Assembly: GCA_016189905.1 (NCBI GenBank)
Contig: JACPRP010000035.1
Coordinates: forward strand, 1-64,000
Direction of reading: 5' to 3'
DNA from: Chloroflexota bacterium
GTDB lineage: Bacteria > Chloroflexota > UBA6077 > FW602-bin22 > JACPRP01
DNA: 64,000 bases
Shown: one piece after another, positions 43,912 to 52,749 of the stretch
Layout: each line of letters starts with the position of its first letter
Numbering within the stretch: the stretch's first letter is position 1
Made by a program: the position numbers and the translations under genes
The notes under the pieces: generated by a model
Database searches by the model: none
The model's input: only the letters and a program-made list of their open reading frames with translations
What the model was told of the DNA's origin: nothing

Positions 43912-45807
43912 TCATGTGACCTTCAGTAGAATCTTAAGACAATCGCGCTGTTTGAACAGCTTCCACGCCTGCTCGAACTCGTGCAGAGGAAGATCCCTCT
44001 GAGTAAGTGGTTCCAGTGGCAACTCCGGCAGCAACCGGATGGCTTCTTCGAACTCAGCCGCGCTGCTCCCCACCGAGCCAATTATCATCTTGTCGTAGGC
44101 CACGATACTTTCAAAATTGAACTCTCGCCGCGAGTACGGCAGCCCTAGCAGAAGGATCGTCGCCCCGGCCCTGCTCTTCTCCACGACGGCGTCCAGCGCT
44201 CCGGGATCGCCAGTCGCCTCGACGAACACGTTAAACCGTTCGAGCCCCTGCAGGGTGGCCAACGTTTCGACGAGACCGCGCTCGAGATAACCACGGCGAC
44301 GGACATTCTGATCGTAGACGGCGACGGGGTAGCCACGGTGAGCCAGAATGCTGGCGGATAGATAGCCGATGGGCCCTCCGCCAATCACCAGGCATGCCTG
44401 GCTGCGGTCCCCGCCGATAGCGCGATCCAGTCGCGTGAGACCCTTCAGCACCACCGCTATCGGCTCACAGAGCGCCGCCCGGTGCATATCCACGTTGGCG
44501 GGCAGTTTATGAACGAACCGCCCGGGCGCGGCGACGTATTCGGCATAGGCGCCGTTCAGACCGATTACCCCCAGCTCCTTTCTTTCGGCGCAGGCGATCC
44601 AGTTTCCGCTCTTGCAGTGACCGCAGCCACCGCAGCTCTGAATGCACTCGACAACGACGGGATCGCCCACGGCCACGTGCTTCACGTTCGGGCCGACCTC
44701 GGCCACCACCCCGGAAAACTCGTGGCCAGGCACTATCGGGTACTTGGCCATGCCTTTTTCGTAATATCCAAGCCTGCGCTCGAGGATCTCCAGGTCAGTG
44801 CCACAGACGCCGACGTAAGCCGTCCGCACCAGCACCTCTCCCGGCTTGATCGGTGGCACGACCACATCTTCCAGTCTCGCCTGGCCCGGGCCGTGAATTA
44901 CGACCGCCTTGCTCGTGCGATCGAAGAAGAGCTTTTCCCGCTCGCGCGAGTCTTCCATAAGCTTACCGTCGAGAAGGCCGATCGCCGTGCCGAGGCTCTT
45001 GTTGAATCGAAACCGTACCATTTCTTTCGCCTGTCTCAGCGGGTCGGGATGGCGCGCAGCACTCGCCACGTCTTGCACGAGATGAATACCCTCGCGCAGC
45101 ACCTCGGGCACGATGTCCCTGGTGCTCTTGATGCCGATGGCTTTGGCGGCGACGGCCTCGCGATAGTACCGCTGGCGGAACTGGCGGGGAGTCGACTCGT
45201 GGATATGAACGATGGCCGCCTCGGGCTCGTAGACCACCTTGTAGCCCCGCTCCATCCAGCGCTTGGCCCAGGCGATGTCTTCCAAACCGGAGAGCCCCTC
45301 GTCGAACGGGTGCCGCTCCCACAGGTCTCGACGGATCGCGGAATTGGCGTTGTTGGCGAAGAAGCGCGGAGGCGCGAGGATTTCCTTCTTCCCACCGAAG
45401 ACGCGCAGAAAATCCCGCGCTTCGCCAAAGTTGGACTGCGCGGCGCCCACCTGGCGCCCGTAGACCATCGCCACATCATCCTGAGCCAGCGGTGCAATCA
45501 AGCTCGCCAGCCAATGATCTCCCAGGGCTTGAGTGTGGGCCGATATTATGGCGGCAAATCGTCCGGTGGCGGCGCGTATGCCGACGTTGAGCGAGTATCC
45601 AAAGGTGAAGTCATGGCTCGCGATCTCAAGCAGTCTGGCTCCATGTTCGTGGGCGATCTCTCGCGTTCGGTCGTAGGACCCCGAGTCGACGACCACCACG
45701 TCGAAGTCTCGGTACGCCTGCCGCTCGATGGACGCGAAGAGCGCTGGCAGGTATTTCTCTTCGTTGAAGGTGCGAATAATGATGGAAGTCTCTGTCACTG
45801 CTGGCAC
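43912..45807 (-). CDS. GT2 glycosyltransferase fused to zinc alcohol dehydrogenase
   Basis: 631 residues in one frame. Residues ~5-235 are a GT2 domain (TSIIIRTFNEEKYLPALFAS, VVVVDSGSYDRTREI, FANNANSAIRRDLWE, GLEDIAWAKRWMERG). From ~298 to the end is a medium-chain zinc dehydrogenase: CGTDLE with the catalytic Cys, PGHEFSGVVAEVGP, the structural-zinc Cys set GGCGHCKSGNWIAC, and NAD motif VIGGGPIGYL. The ~60-residue linker is charged and helical. I know no standard family with this order. It may oxidise a sugar or polyol and transfer it. The next gene upstream is a hydroxyacid dehydrogenase. Confidence 0.88.
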   Translation of the reverse strand: MPAVTETSIIIRTFNEEKYLPALFASIERQAYRDFDVVVVDSGSYDRTREIAHEHGARLLEIASHDFTFGYSLNVGIRAATGRFAAIISAHTQALGDHWLASLIAPLAQDDVAMVYGRQVGAAQSNFGEARDFLRVFGGKKEILAPPRFFANNANSAIRRDLWERHPFDEGLSGLEDIAWAKRWMERGYKVVYEPEAAIVHIHESTPRQFRQRYYREAVAAKAIGIKSTRDIVPEVLREGIHLVQDVASAARHPDPLRQAKEMVRFRFNKSLGTAIGLLDGKLMEDSREREKLFFDRTSKAVVIHGPGQARLEDVVVPPIKPGEVLVRTAYVGVCGTDLEILERRLGYYEKGMAKYPIVPGHEFSGVVAEVGPNVKHVAVGDPVVVECIQSCGGCGHCKSGNWIACAERKELGVIGLNGAYAEYVAAPGRFVHKLPANVDMHRAALCEPIAVVLKGLTRLDRAIGGDRSQACLVIGGGPIGYLSASILAHRGYPVAVYDQNVRRRGYLERGLVETLATLQGLERFNVFVEATGDPGALDAVVEKSRAGATILLLGLPYSRREFNFESIVAYDKMIIGSVGSSAAEFEEAIRLLPELPLEPLTQRDLPLHEFEQAWKLFKQRDCLKILLKVT

Positions 45808-45849
45808 CTGCTCACAGATGTTGCCGTCGTCTGGCGAAATCGGATGAAT

Positions 45850-46794
45850 CTATCGGTTAGCCATCCGTAGTTCTCTGATAAGATTTCGAATGGAGTTCTC
45901 GTGAACTCGTTCCCAGGCCAGAGGGCTGCTATTGGCGTTGTGCGGCGCCATATACACGTTGGGCAGCTCGCGAAGCGCACTGTCCGAAGGAAGGGGCTCG
46001 ACCTCGAACACGTCCAGCGCCGCGCCGGCGATCCGCTTCTCCCGGAGCGCCCTCACCAGCGCTGCCTCGTCGACGACCGGGCCGCGCGAAGTGTTAATCA
46101 GGTAGGCGGTGGACTTCATAAGACGCAACGCCTGTGCGTCGATGAGATGGAAGCTGGTTGGGTTCAAGTCGCAATTCAGGCTGACGAAATCGGACTTTGC
46201 GAGGAGCTGCTCTCTGGGCAACATCTCGATGCCAATTTCGTCCACGAATTCCCTGGAAACTTCGACGATGTCGTGCCCCACCAGCGTCATCCCGAAAGCC
46301 CGCGCTCGCCTGGCCACCGCCTTGCCCACGTTGCCGACACCGACGATGCCCAGCGTGCACTCCCTGAGGGAAATCGACGGGCGCTTCTCCCAGATGCCCG
46401 CTCGCATGTCGCGGTCCGCCTCGCCCAGCCGGCGCGCGAAGCAAAGGACGTAGCCCAAAACCGAATCGGCCACCGGCTCGCTGAAAGCGTTCGGCGTGTT
46501 GCAAACGGCGATGCCCAGGCCCCGCGCCGCCTGACGATCGATAGAATCGATCCCGGTGCCCCATTTCGAGATGACTTTCAGCCGTGGCGCCAAGCGCAGG
46601 ACCTTCTCGGTGAAGCGATCGTCGCCGCAGATGACGCCATCGATATCGGTGATCCAGGTCAATAGCTCCTCTTCGCTAAGCCGTTCCTTCACGGGTGGGA
46701 CGACGGCTTCGATGTCGTGCTCGGCGAAGACGTTCGCAAAACGGTCGACGACCGGCTGCATATAGGGGGCTGAGATCAGGACTCGCCAAGTCAT
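45850..46794 (-). CDS. D-2-hydroxyacid dehydrogenase (phosphoglycerate dehydrogenase-like)
   Basis: 314 residues. NAD motif GIVGVGNVGKAVARRA, catalytic Arg in INTSRGPVVDEAALVRAL, Glu in AALDVFEVEPLPSD, His in YMAPHNANSS. It lacks the ACT domain of SerA, so serine synthesis is less likely. It oxidises a 2-hydroxyacid or reduces a 2-ketoacid. Placed between a KdsB-like gene and the GT2-dehydrogenase fusion, it may work on a sugar acid for a glycan. Confidence 0.85.
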   Translation of the reverse strand: MTWRVLISAPYMQPVVDRFANVFAEHDIEAVVPPVKERLSEEELLTWITDIDGVICGDDRFTEKVLRLAPRLKVISKWGTGIDSIDRQAARGLGIAVCNTPNAFSEPVADSVLGYVLCFARRLGEADRDMRAGIWEKRPSISLRECTLGIVGVGNVGKAVARRARAFGMTLVGHDIVEVSREFVDEIGIEMLPREQLLAKSDFVSLNCDLNPTSFHLIDAQALRLMKSTAYLINTSRGPVVDEAALVRALREKRIAGAALDVFEVEPLPSDSALRELPNVYMAPHNANSSPLAWERVHENSIRNLIRELRMANR

Positions 46795-46842
46795 GTGAAA
46801 TGACCTCCAAGGTTGTTTGTTGTGATGTAATGCCGTTAACCC

Positions 46843-47613
46843 CTACTTCTCGCAATACTCCCATGTCAGCGGATCATCCCGCATCAACTGCTCGACGTGC
46901 CGCAGGTCGGCGATGGTGTCGACGGCGTGCGTTGGGAACTCTGTTTCCACCAGCCTGACTTTGTAGCCGTGCTCGAGGACGCGGAGCATGTCGATCGACT
47001 CCGCCTGCTCCAACGGCGTGGGTGCGAGCTCCGCATAACGGAAGAGGAAATCTCGCCGAAAAGGGATAATGCAGACCTGCTTGTAGGCGATAAGGCTATC
47101 GTAGCCGCCTTGCCGCCGCGAGGGAATCGGCTCGCGTGAGAAATACAGCGCGTTCCAGTTTCGATCCGTCGCGACCTTGATGGTGTTGGGGTCGAGAAAC
47201 TCATCCTCGCTCGCGATCCGCTTCACGAGGTTGACACACTGAACCGACGGATCGAGCAGCAGCGGCTCTATCGCCTGCTCGATCATTCCAGGATAGGTCA
47301 TCGGCTCGTCACCCTGAACCATCACGACGATGTCGGCGTCGATGTGCAGCGCGGCCTCGGCAACGCGGTCGCTCGCCCGCTGATGCCGATCGGAGGTCAT
47401 CACGGCTTGCCCACCGTATTGCTCGACAGCCCGGTATATCTCCTCGTCGCAGGTCGCCACATATACAGCGTGTAGGGCCTGGCACATCGCGGTTCGCCGA
47501 TAGACATGCTCGATCATGGACCTGCCCAGGATCGACGCAAGCGGCTTGCCGGGGAAGCGTGAAGAACCCATGCGCGCTGGAATTATTGCTATGACACGGC
47601 CACCTTGGACCAT
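46843..47613 (-). CDS. KdsB-like 3-deoxy-sugar-acid cytidylyltransferase
   Basis: 256 residues from the ATG at 47613 (GGAG ~10 nt upstream). N-terminal AIIPARMGSSRFPGKPLASI is the CTP-binding loop of CMP-KDO synthetases, with VVMVQGDEPMTYPGMI and the late VDTIADLRHVE. It would join a 2-keto-3-deoxy sugar acid to CMP. No KdsA, KdsC or lipid A gene is visible here, so the sugar is probably a KDO-like or related acid of an exopolysaccharide, not LPS core. Probably not redundant with the SpsF-like gene at 58378. Confidence 0.85.
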   Translation of the reverse strand: MVQGGRVIAIIPARMGSSRFPGKPLASILGRSMIEHVYRRTAMCQALHAVYVATCDEEIYRAVEQYGGQAVMTSDRHQRASDRVAEAALHIDADIVVMVQGDEPMTYPGMIEQAIEPLLLDPSVQCVNLVKRIASEDEFLDPNTIKVATDRNWNALYFSREPIPSRRQGGYDSLIAYKQVCIIPFRRDFLFRYAELAPTPLEQAESIDMLRVLEHGYKVRLVETEFPTHAVDTIADLRHVEQLMRDDPLTWEYCEK

Positions 47614-47669
47614 CGCTAATCCACTCCTTCCACTGTAGTGTATCAAAGATTCTCGAGCCCCTAATCACC

Positions 47670-49214
47670 TCACCGTGTAACTGGGATCGATGCGTCGTCG
47701 AGCCGATCATTCTGGCTGCAACCTGGCCTGTGCTCTCCTATCGGGGCTGGCGTCGGCGAAGTGGCCGGCGCGGCCATCTGGAGCCTGCGCAACGCGAAGG
47801 CGGTGAAGAGCAACATAGTCCAGATGAAGTAGTCTGGGGTGTTGTGATTGAAAACGTAGTGAGCGCCCAAAAAGAGCAGCATGGAGTAAGTGGACAGTTG
47901 GGCGTAAAAGAGCCCACCACGGTGGGGCCGCCCACCCCCCATCAGGAGCGAGGCTCCGAACAGACGGAACAGCATCCCGATGAACAGGGCCAATGGCACA
48001 ATGCCCAGGAAGCCGTTCTCGACGAGAAACTCCAGATAAGCGTTGTGCGACCCAGTCACGCGCCCGCCCGAAACGAGCATCTGATAGTACCAGGCGCTGT
48101 TGCTATAGTCAGGAACCGGGAGGACCGAGGGCGCGGTGGAACTCATATACCTCCGAACCGTTCCTGCACCCACTCCCAGCGGCGCCGATAGAAGAACCTC
48201 GATACTCCTGATAGCGATGCCCAGACGGCTGTTGAGGGTATCCTGGTCCAGTTGATAACTTCGTACCTCGCCACCCAGAGAAGCGCCAACGTCCTGCACC
48301 GTCTCTGGACTGGTCGCCCAAACGCCCCACGCGAGGAGCAGCGCCACGGCCAGGACGATGGGCCGAAGGTAGCCGGGGATGAGCATCCAAACAAAGAAGG
48401 CCGCCGAGGCCGCAAGGCCAAAGAGGACCGACCTCTCGTAAGCCTGAAAAATGACTATCGCGAACAGAGGCACCAGCGCCAACAACCACACTATGCGGCG
48501 CTCGAAGACGAAATACAGGCTGGCGTAGATCGCCCCGGCTGCGAAAGCCGCCGCTCGATAATGGGAGCCCGCGATGAGTCCAGTGAACCTTCCCTCTGTA
48601 GCGACCGACCACGTGCGCACCTGAGGCAACATGCCCAGGTTCTTAACGATGAAAAGCTCTGCCGCTAATTGCAGGCCCACGGCGAGCAGCATCAGGAAAA
48701 TGATCTCGATCTGCCGCCGGCTGCGCACATACTTCACCGCCCCCAAGAGCCAGATCAGAGCGCCGACAATTGAGGCCAACGAAACTATACGGTCCTGTTC
48801 GATGGTCCTACCGCCGAACTCGATTGAGCCTGTGAATACCGCCGGGTAGTTTTCCGTCGAGCTAAGGGCGATGGCAGAAACATTAGCGATCACCAGCGTC
48901 AGGATAAATGCCAGCACCAGGAGCCGAAGCGGGTTTCCCTCACGGCCCAGGCCAGGCTCAGTTTCGTTTTGCCCCCGCTTGCCGAGGATGGTGAGCAGCA
49001 CTGCCGCGGCCGCAGCGGACTCCACCAGGGTGAAAAGGGGCAGGCCTGGAATCAGGCGCACGTCGCCGATAAAAAGCAAGCTCTGTCCCTGGTGTGGGAA
49101 CAGGATCCACACGAGAAGATAGGCATAAACCGTGTGCTCGGGCCTGGCGATGAGGCCAAAGTAGATGACGTAGACGGCTAGAAAGGAAAGAAAGACGAAA
49201 ACAGCGACCGACAC
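47670..49214 (-). CDS. O-antigen polymerase/ligase-like membrane protein (Wzy type)
   Basis: 514 residues if it starts at the GTG at 49214, which has GGAGG 7 nt upstream and lies 1 bp past the upstream stop; the longer frame to 49274 would overlap that gene by 59 bp. About 11 helices. The outer loop holds a Wzy-like VGAGTVRRY and GGRVTGSHNAYLEFLVENGFLG. It differs clearly from the two paralogs near 27 kb. It is the likely polymerase for the acidic glycan of this half of the locus. Confidence 0.82.
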   Translation of the reverse strand: MSVAVFVFLSFLAVYVIYFGLIARPEHTVYAYLLVWILFPHQGQSLLFIGDVRLIPGLPLFTLVESAAAAAVLLTILGKRGQNETEPGLGREGNPLRLLVLAFILTLVIANVSAIALSSTENYPAVFTGSIEFGGRTIEQDRIVSLASIVGALIWLLGAVKYVRSRRQIEIIFLMLLAVGLQLAAELFIVKNLGMLPQVRTWSVATEGRFTGLIAGSHYRAAAFAAGAIYASLYFVFERRIVWLLALVPLFAIVIFQAYERSVLFGLAASAAFFVWMLIPGYLRPIVLAVALLLAWGVWATSPETVQDVGASLGGEVRSYQLDQDTLNSRLGIAIRSIEVLLSAPLGVGAGTVRRYMSSTAPSVLPVPDYSNSAWYYQMLVSGGRVTGSHNAYLEFLVENGFLGIVPLALFIGMLFRLFGASLLMGGGRPHRGGLFYAQLSTYSMLLFLGAHYVFNHNTPDYFIWTMLLFTAFALRRLQMAAPATSPTPAPIGEHRPGCSQNDRLDDASIPVTR

Positions 49215-49215
49215 T

Positions 49216-51237
49216 TCACGCCCTCCGAGCGCTGGCCGCACAAGATTGGCTAGCCGCAAGCGTCGCCGCCCCAACGTTCATATCACCGCATAACGCGGCC
49301 GCAACGCGCTCCATCGCCTTGCCGTCGAGATAAGGATCGAGCTCGCGCAAGAACTCCCGCTGAGCCGCGGCCACCGCCTCTGGATCGTACACGGCGTCGC
49401 GAAGCATGGCGTGGAACTGGCGCTCATCTGTGGCCACCAGACACGGCAATCGGGTGAAGTGGCTCGTTTCCGGACCCAACTGGGAATAGAACACCACCGG
49501 CTTCCCCAGCAGAAGCGCGTCAACCCCAGGAGAGGTGAACCCCATAGCAGAGACCACATCCGCCTCCAGCAACGCTGACCGGTACACGTCGCGTTCGAAG
49601 GGCAGGAACTGAAAATTGGGTAGCTCCGCCTCGTCAAGACACCAGGCCAGGCGTGGATCTTCGCGAAAGTAGTCCAGGCCGATCGAGTCCTTCAGTTTCA
49701 TTTGAACGGTGACGAGCGGATTCTCTCTAGCAAACCGCGCCAACAGCTCGAGGTAAGCGCGGTTATACTCGTAGGTATAGTGGTGCCTGGTGTCGCGTCC
49801 ATGAGGCGCCACATCGCCACTGAAAGCCAGAACCGTGACGCGGCCAGCCTGTTTTCGGTTGCCATCCTGTCGAACCGTGGCAACCATCTCGGGGTCAAGG
49901 TTGATGCTCCCGACGTAATCGCTCTGCACGAGAAAGAGGTCAGCCATAGGGCTGAGGGCCTCGCGGTATTGCGGCCCCCAGAAGAAGTAGCGATCGAAAG
50001 CGTCGAAGCAGTCCTCCCATTTGCGCAAGTATGTCGATCGCGACTGCAATCCCGCGCTGGTCGTCCCGTGGCGACGAGCCAGCCCCGTTATCAATCCGGA
50101 GTTTGTCCTGAAGGACCCAACCCCATTGGGAAACGTGAGGTACAGGATATGTTTGGGACGGTGCCATATGAACAGATTGAGAAAATCGAGATAGTCCTGC
50201 CAGCATAACCTGACTGGGATGGCCAGGAAGCTCGTTTCTCGATCGATGAGCAGAGCGGAGATGCGCCACAGCGTTTGGCCTAACTCCCGCAGTCTGGATA
50301 GCGAGAATGGGAGGCCATCCAGCACCGCGAGATGGTAGCCGCGCTGGGCTGCCGCATCTGCGGCCGATCTGGCTGCTGCCTTTCCGTGGGCTCGCCGCAC
50401 ATTCTGATGCTGGCGCCGCGTGAGGAACAACAACAGGTCGCCGGGCTGAACGAGATGTCCGTCGACGATGCCATCCGCGTGCTGCGGGGAGCCGGCTATG
50501 TGCTTCGAGTCGATGAATTCGGCTGCCACCTTCCACTGTTTGGCGGATGGCGCCCTCAACACCACCCCCCGACGCAGGACGAAAGTGGCGAGGTCAAACA
50601 GCAAAGCCAAGGCCGTCAACAATCCTGTGACACGCTGCACCAGACTGCGCAATCTGGTTTGTGGCGCCAGCACATCCGCGGACTCGCCCACCCGTTGTAT
50701 CAGAAGCATCCCCATTATCTTCGGCCACGAGACAGGCAGCCAGAACGAGAAGCTCCGTCCTGGGGCTTGCGCCGCGCAGGCCATCACGCTGAGAACCGCT
50801 GGGAATATCGCTGTCTGCGCCAGCGTCTTGACAGCCAGGGAAAGCGCAGGATCCTTCTCAAGCGCCTCCCGCCAGATCGCGAAAAGGGGATCTTTCACTA
50901 TCTCGGGCAGAAGGTCAAGCAAGACGTCCGTGGTCGTCTCCAACGCCCTAGCCTGTAGCTCTGGATAGCTCTCAATCGCCGTGTCGTGCCTGATCGCAAC
51001 GAGCCGGACGTTCCGGTTGAGCAAACCGATGAGGTCAAGGACAGCATGAGGCGACGGACCCCCGAACTTAGCGAGGCCACGAAGGATTCTCGGGGGATGA
51101 TCGTAATGCACGGTGACGCGGCGATATTTCGGCTCCCGAAACTCGACGAACGTGGCCAGCAAATCCAGGAAAGTAAGCTGCGACACGCAGATATGCAGAT
51201 CGTCAATCCTTTCGTTCATAAACCCTTTCGCATTCAC
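49216..51237 (-). CDS. Large soluble carbohydrate-transfer protein of unknown family
   Basis: 673 residues, GTG start (51237), or ATG at 51219. The N-terminal half is weakly conserved; the C-terminal half has GT-B-like features: LTFPNGVGSFRTNSGLITG, DRYFFWGPQYREAL, VQMKLKDSIGLDYF, LEADVVSAMGFTSPGVDALLLGKPVVFYSQ. The last block is typical of capsule transferases that bind a nucleotide sugar or CDP-polyol. No membrane helix. It resembles the proteins at 40985 and 52742 in size and layout. Exact reaction unknown. Confidence 0.55.
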   Translation of the reverse strand: MNAKGFMNERIDDLHICVSQLTFLDLLATFVEFREPKYRRVTVHYDHPPRILRGLAKFGGPSPHAVLDLIGLLNRNVRLVAIRHDTAIESYPELQARALETTTDVLLDLLPEIVKDPLFAIWREALEKDPALSLAVKTLAQTAIFPAVLSVMACAAQAPGRSFSFWLPVSWPKIMGMLLIQRVGESADVLAPQTRLRSLVQRVTGLLTALALLFDLATFVLRRGVVLRAPSAKQWKVAAEFIDSKHIAGSPQHADGIVDGHLVQPGDLLLFLTRRQHQNVRRAHGKAAARSAADAAAQRGYHLAVLDGLPFSLSRLRELGQTLWRISALLIDRETSFLAIPVRLCWQDYLDFLNLFIWHRPKHILYLTFPNGVGSFRTNSGLITGLARRHGTTSAGLQSRSTYLRKWEDCFDAFDRYFFWGPQYREALSPMADLFLVQSDYVGSINLDPEMVATVRQDGNRKQAGRVTVLAFSGDVAPHGRDTRHHYTYEYNRAYLELLARFARENPLVTVQMKLKDSIGLDYFREDPRLAWCLDEAELPNFQFLPFERDVYRSALLEADVVSAMGFTSPGVDALLLGKPVVFYSQLGPETSHFTRLPCLVATDERQFHAMLRDAVYDPEAVAAAQREFLRELDPYLDGKAMERVAAALCGDMNVGAATLAASQSCAASARRA

Positions 51238-51267
51238 GAGAGCATCGGGCCAACTCGGCTCGCTGGC

Positions 51268-52749
51268 TCAAAGCGACCTTCCCTCAGAGCGCATAGCTTT
51301 CAACGCGGGCCATTCCCTGGCCAGGGTCCAGCCTAATGGCAGCAGAAGCAATAGCAGGCTTCGCAGCGCAGTCGCGACCAGAACGTCGGCCCCCAGCCTG
51401 AGATCCCAACCGACTGGAAGAGTGGCCAGCTCGAGCACGCTCCAGGTAAGGGCCGCGCCAGCCAGCAATATTCCCGCCGCCAGCGCCGCTCGCGGGCCAC
51501 CCCACATCGCTCTCCCGCACGTCGCGAGAAGGACTCCCATGTAAACGGCAGAGCTAACCACATAGCCCAGCGCGACCAGTTGAACATCGACGGACTGGAT
51601 AGACAGGCTTAACGTGCCTATGAGGGCACCAAAGGCGAGAACACCACCGGAGCCGGTCAAGAAAAGGGCGCGGAAGTCGGCCCTGACAACCCACAGATCT
51701 CGTATCCCGTATGCCGGAGGTAGGAAAACGCACCCGACCAGCAACAACTTGAGTATTGGCAGCGCACCGGCGTACTGTGGCATCAAGACGTATGTCACTA
51801 TCTCCCCCCCCAGGTATATCGCCAGCGCCAGACAGGGCAACACCGCCAGAGCCTGGAGGCTCAGCAGGCGAAAAACACCACGTGGAATAGACTGATCCGA
51901 GGGATCCCTGCCCAGCCGCACGCGCCAGTCATTTCGCACCGAGGCGGTCAACCGCGAGGCCACCTCCACCCCAACCGCGACGAACGTTCTCGCCGTGGCG
52001 TATAACGCAAGCGTCTCTTTGTTGTAAAGCGCCGCCACGGCGAGGGCATCTGCCGTCATAAAGACGCTCGTGGGATAATCGGCCACCCGCATCGGCACGC
52101 CGAACCTGAGCAGCCGCGCTACCGACGCGCGTGAGATATAGTGGACTTGAATGCTAATACCGAGCAGTCTGGCATAGTTCCAGCTAGATAGGGCGTTAAT
52201 GATGACCGCGGCGATTCCGCCGAGAATCAAGCCTTGCGCCCCGGCCAACAGCCCTCCGCCCAGCACGCATACCGAGCTTGTCAGGGCTATGGACACGCCC
52301 AGGTAGCCAGCGTGGTCGAAGCGCCCGTGGGCCCTGATGACGGCCTGGCCCGCGGCGTTCGCGGGAGCAAACAGTAGTATAGCAGCCGCTCCTCCCCAGG
52401 CCAGGAGGTCGTCACGGCTGCCGCCAAGCCCAAGAACCAGCGAATAGAGGACGACGGCCACCGCGCTTATCGCCCCTTGGAGCATCACCAGGATCAGCGC
52501 CGAGGACTGCAGCGAAATCACCGAGGTTGCGCGCTGCCGACCACGTTCGAGAGGTAGATCGCGCTCGATGGCGCTCACGGAGCCAAGGTCGAAGCTGCTC
52601 ACAAACTCCACGATCACCTGGGTCAGGCTCCAGAGGCCGAACTGATCGGGCGGAATCGCCCGACGGAGAAGCACCTGAGCGACCAGCGTGCTCAGCCTGC
52701 TCAGCGTCCCGGCGGCAGTATAAACGAACGTCCCCGTGTGCCTAACCAT
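51268..52749 (-). CDS. Wzx-type polysaccharide flippase (MATE/MviN fold)
   Basis: 493 residues from the ATG at 52749, overlapping the upstream gene by 8 bp; a longer frame to 52923 lies inside that gene. 12-14 membrane helices. N-terminal RHTGTFVYTAAGTLSRLSTLVAQVLLRRAI and FGLWSLTQVIVEF match RfbX-like exporters. It flips undecaprenyl-linked repeat units outward. It sits between two large transferase genes and near the Wzy at 47670, giving the Wzx/Wzy pair. Confidence 0.87.
   Translation of the reverse strand: MVRHTGTFVYTAAGTLSRLSTLVAQVLLRRAIPPDQFGLWSLTQVIVEFVSSFDLGSVSAIERDLPLERGRQRATSVISLQSSALILVMLQGAISAVAVVLYSLVLGLGGSRDDLLAWGGAAAILLFAPANAAGQAVIRAHGRFDHAGYLGVSIALTSSVCVLGGGLLAGAQGLILGGIAAVIINALSSWNYARLLGISIQVHYISRASVARLLRFGVPMRVADYPTSVFMTADALAVAALYNKETLALYATARTFVAVGVEVASRLTASVRNDWRVRLGRDPSDQSIPRGVFRLLSLQALAVLPCLALAIYLGGEIVTYVLMPQYAGALPILKLLLVGCVFLPPAYGIRDLWVVRADFRALFLTGSGGVLAFGALIGTLSLSIQSVDVQLVALGYVVSSAVYMGVLLATCGRAMWGGPRAALAAGILLAGAALTWSVLELATLPVGWDLRLGADVLVATALRSLLLLLLPLGWTLAREWPALKAMRSEGRSL

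Noticed and set aside
44482-45870. Long plus-strand open frame (462 codons) opposite the GT2-dehydrogenase fusion
   Set aside because: It covers a gene with clear catalytic motifs on the other strand; no ribosome site, no recognisable domain.
46843-47613. KdsB-like gene as evidence of a Gram-negative LPS core
   Set aside because: No other KDO, lipid A or heptose gene is visible; the surrounding genes fit an exopolysaccharide, so LPS is not supported by this window.
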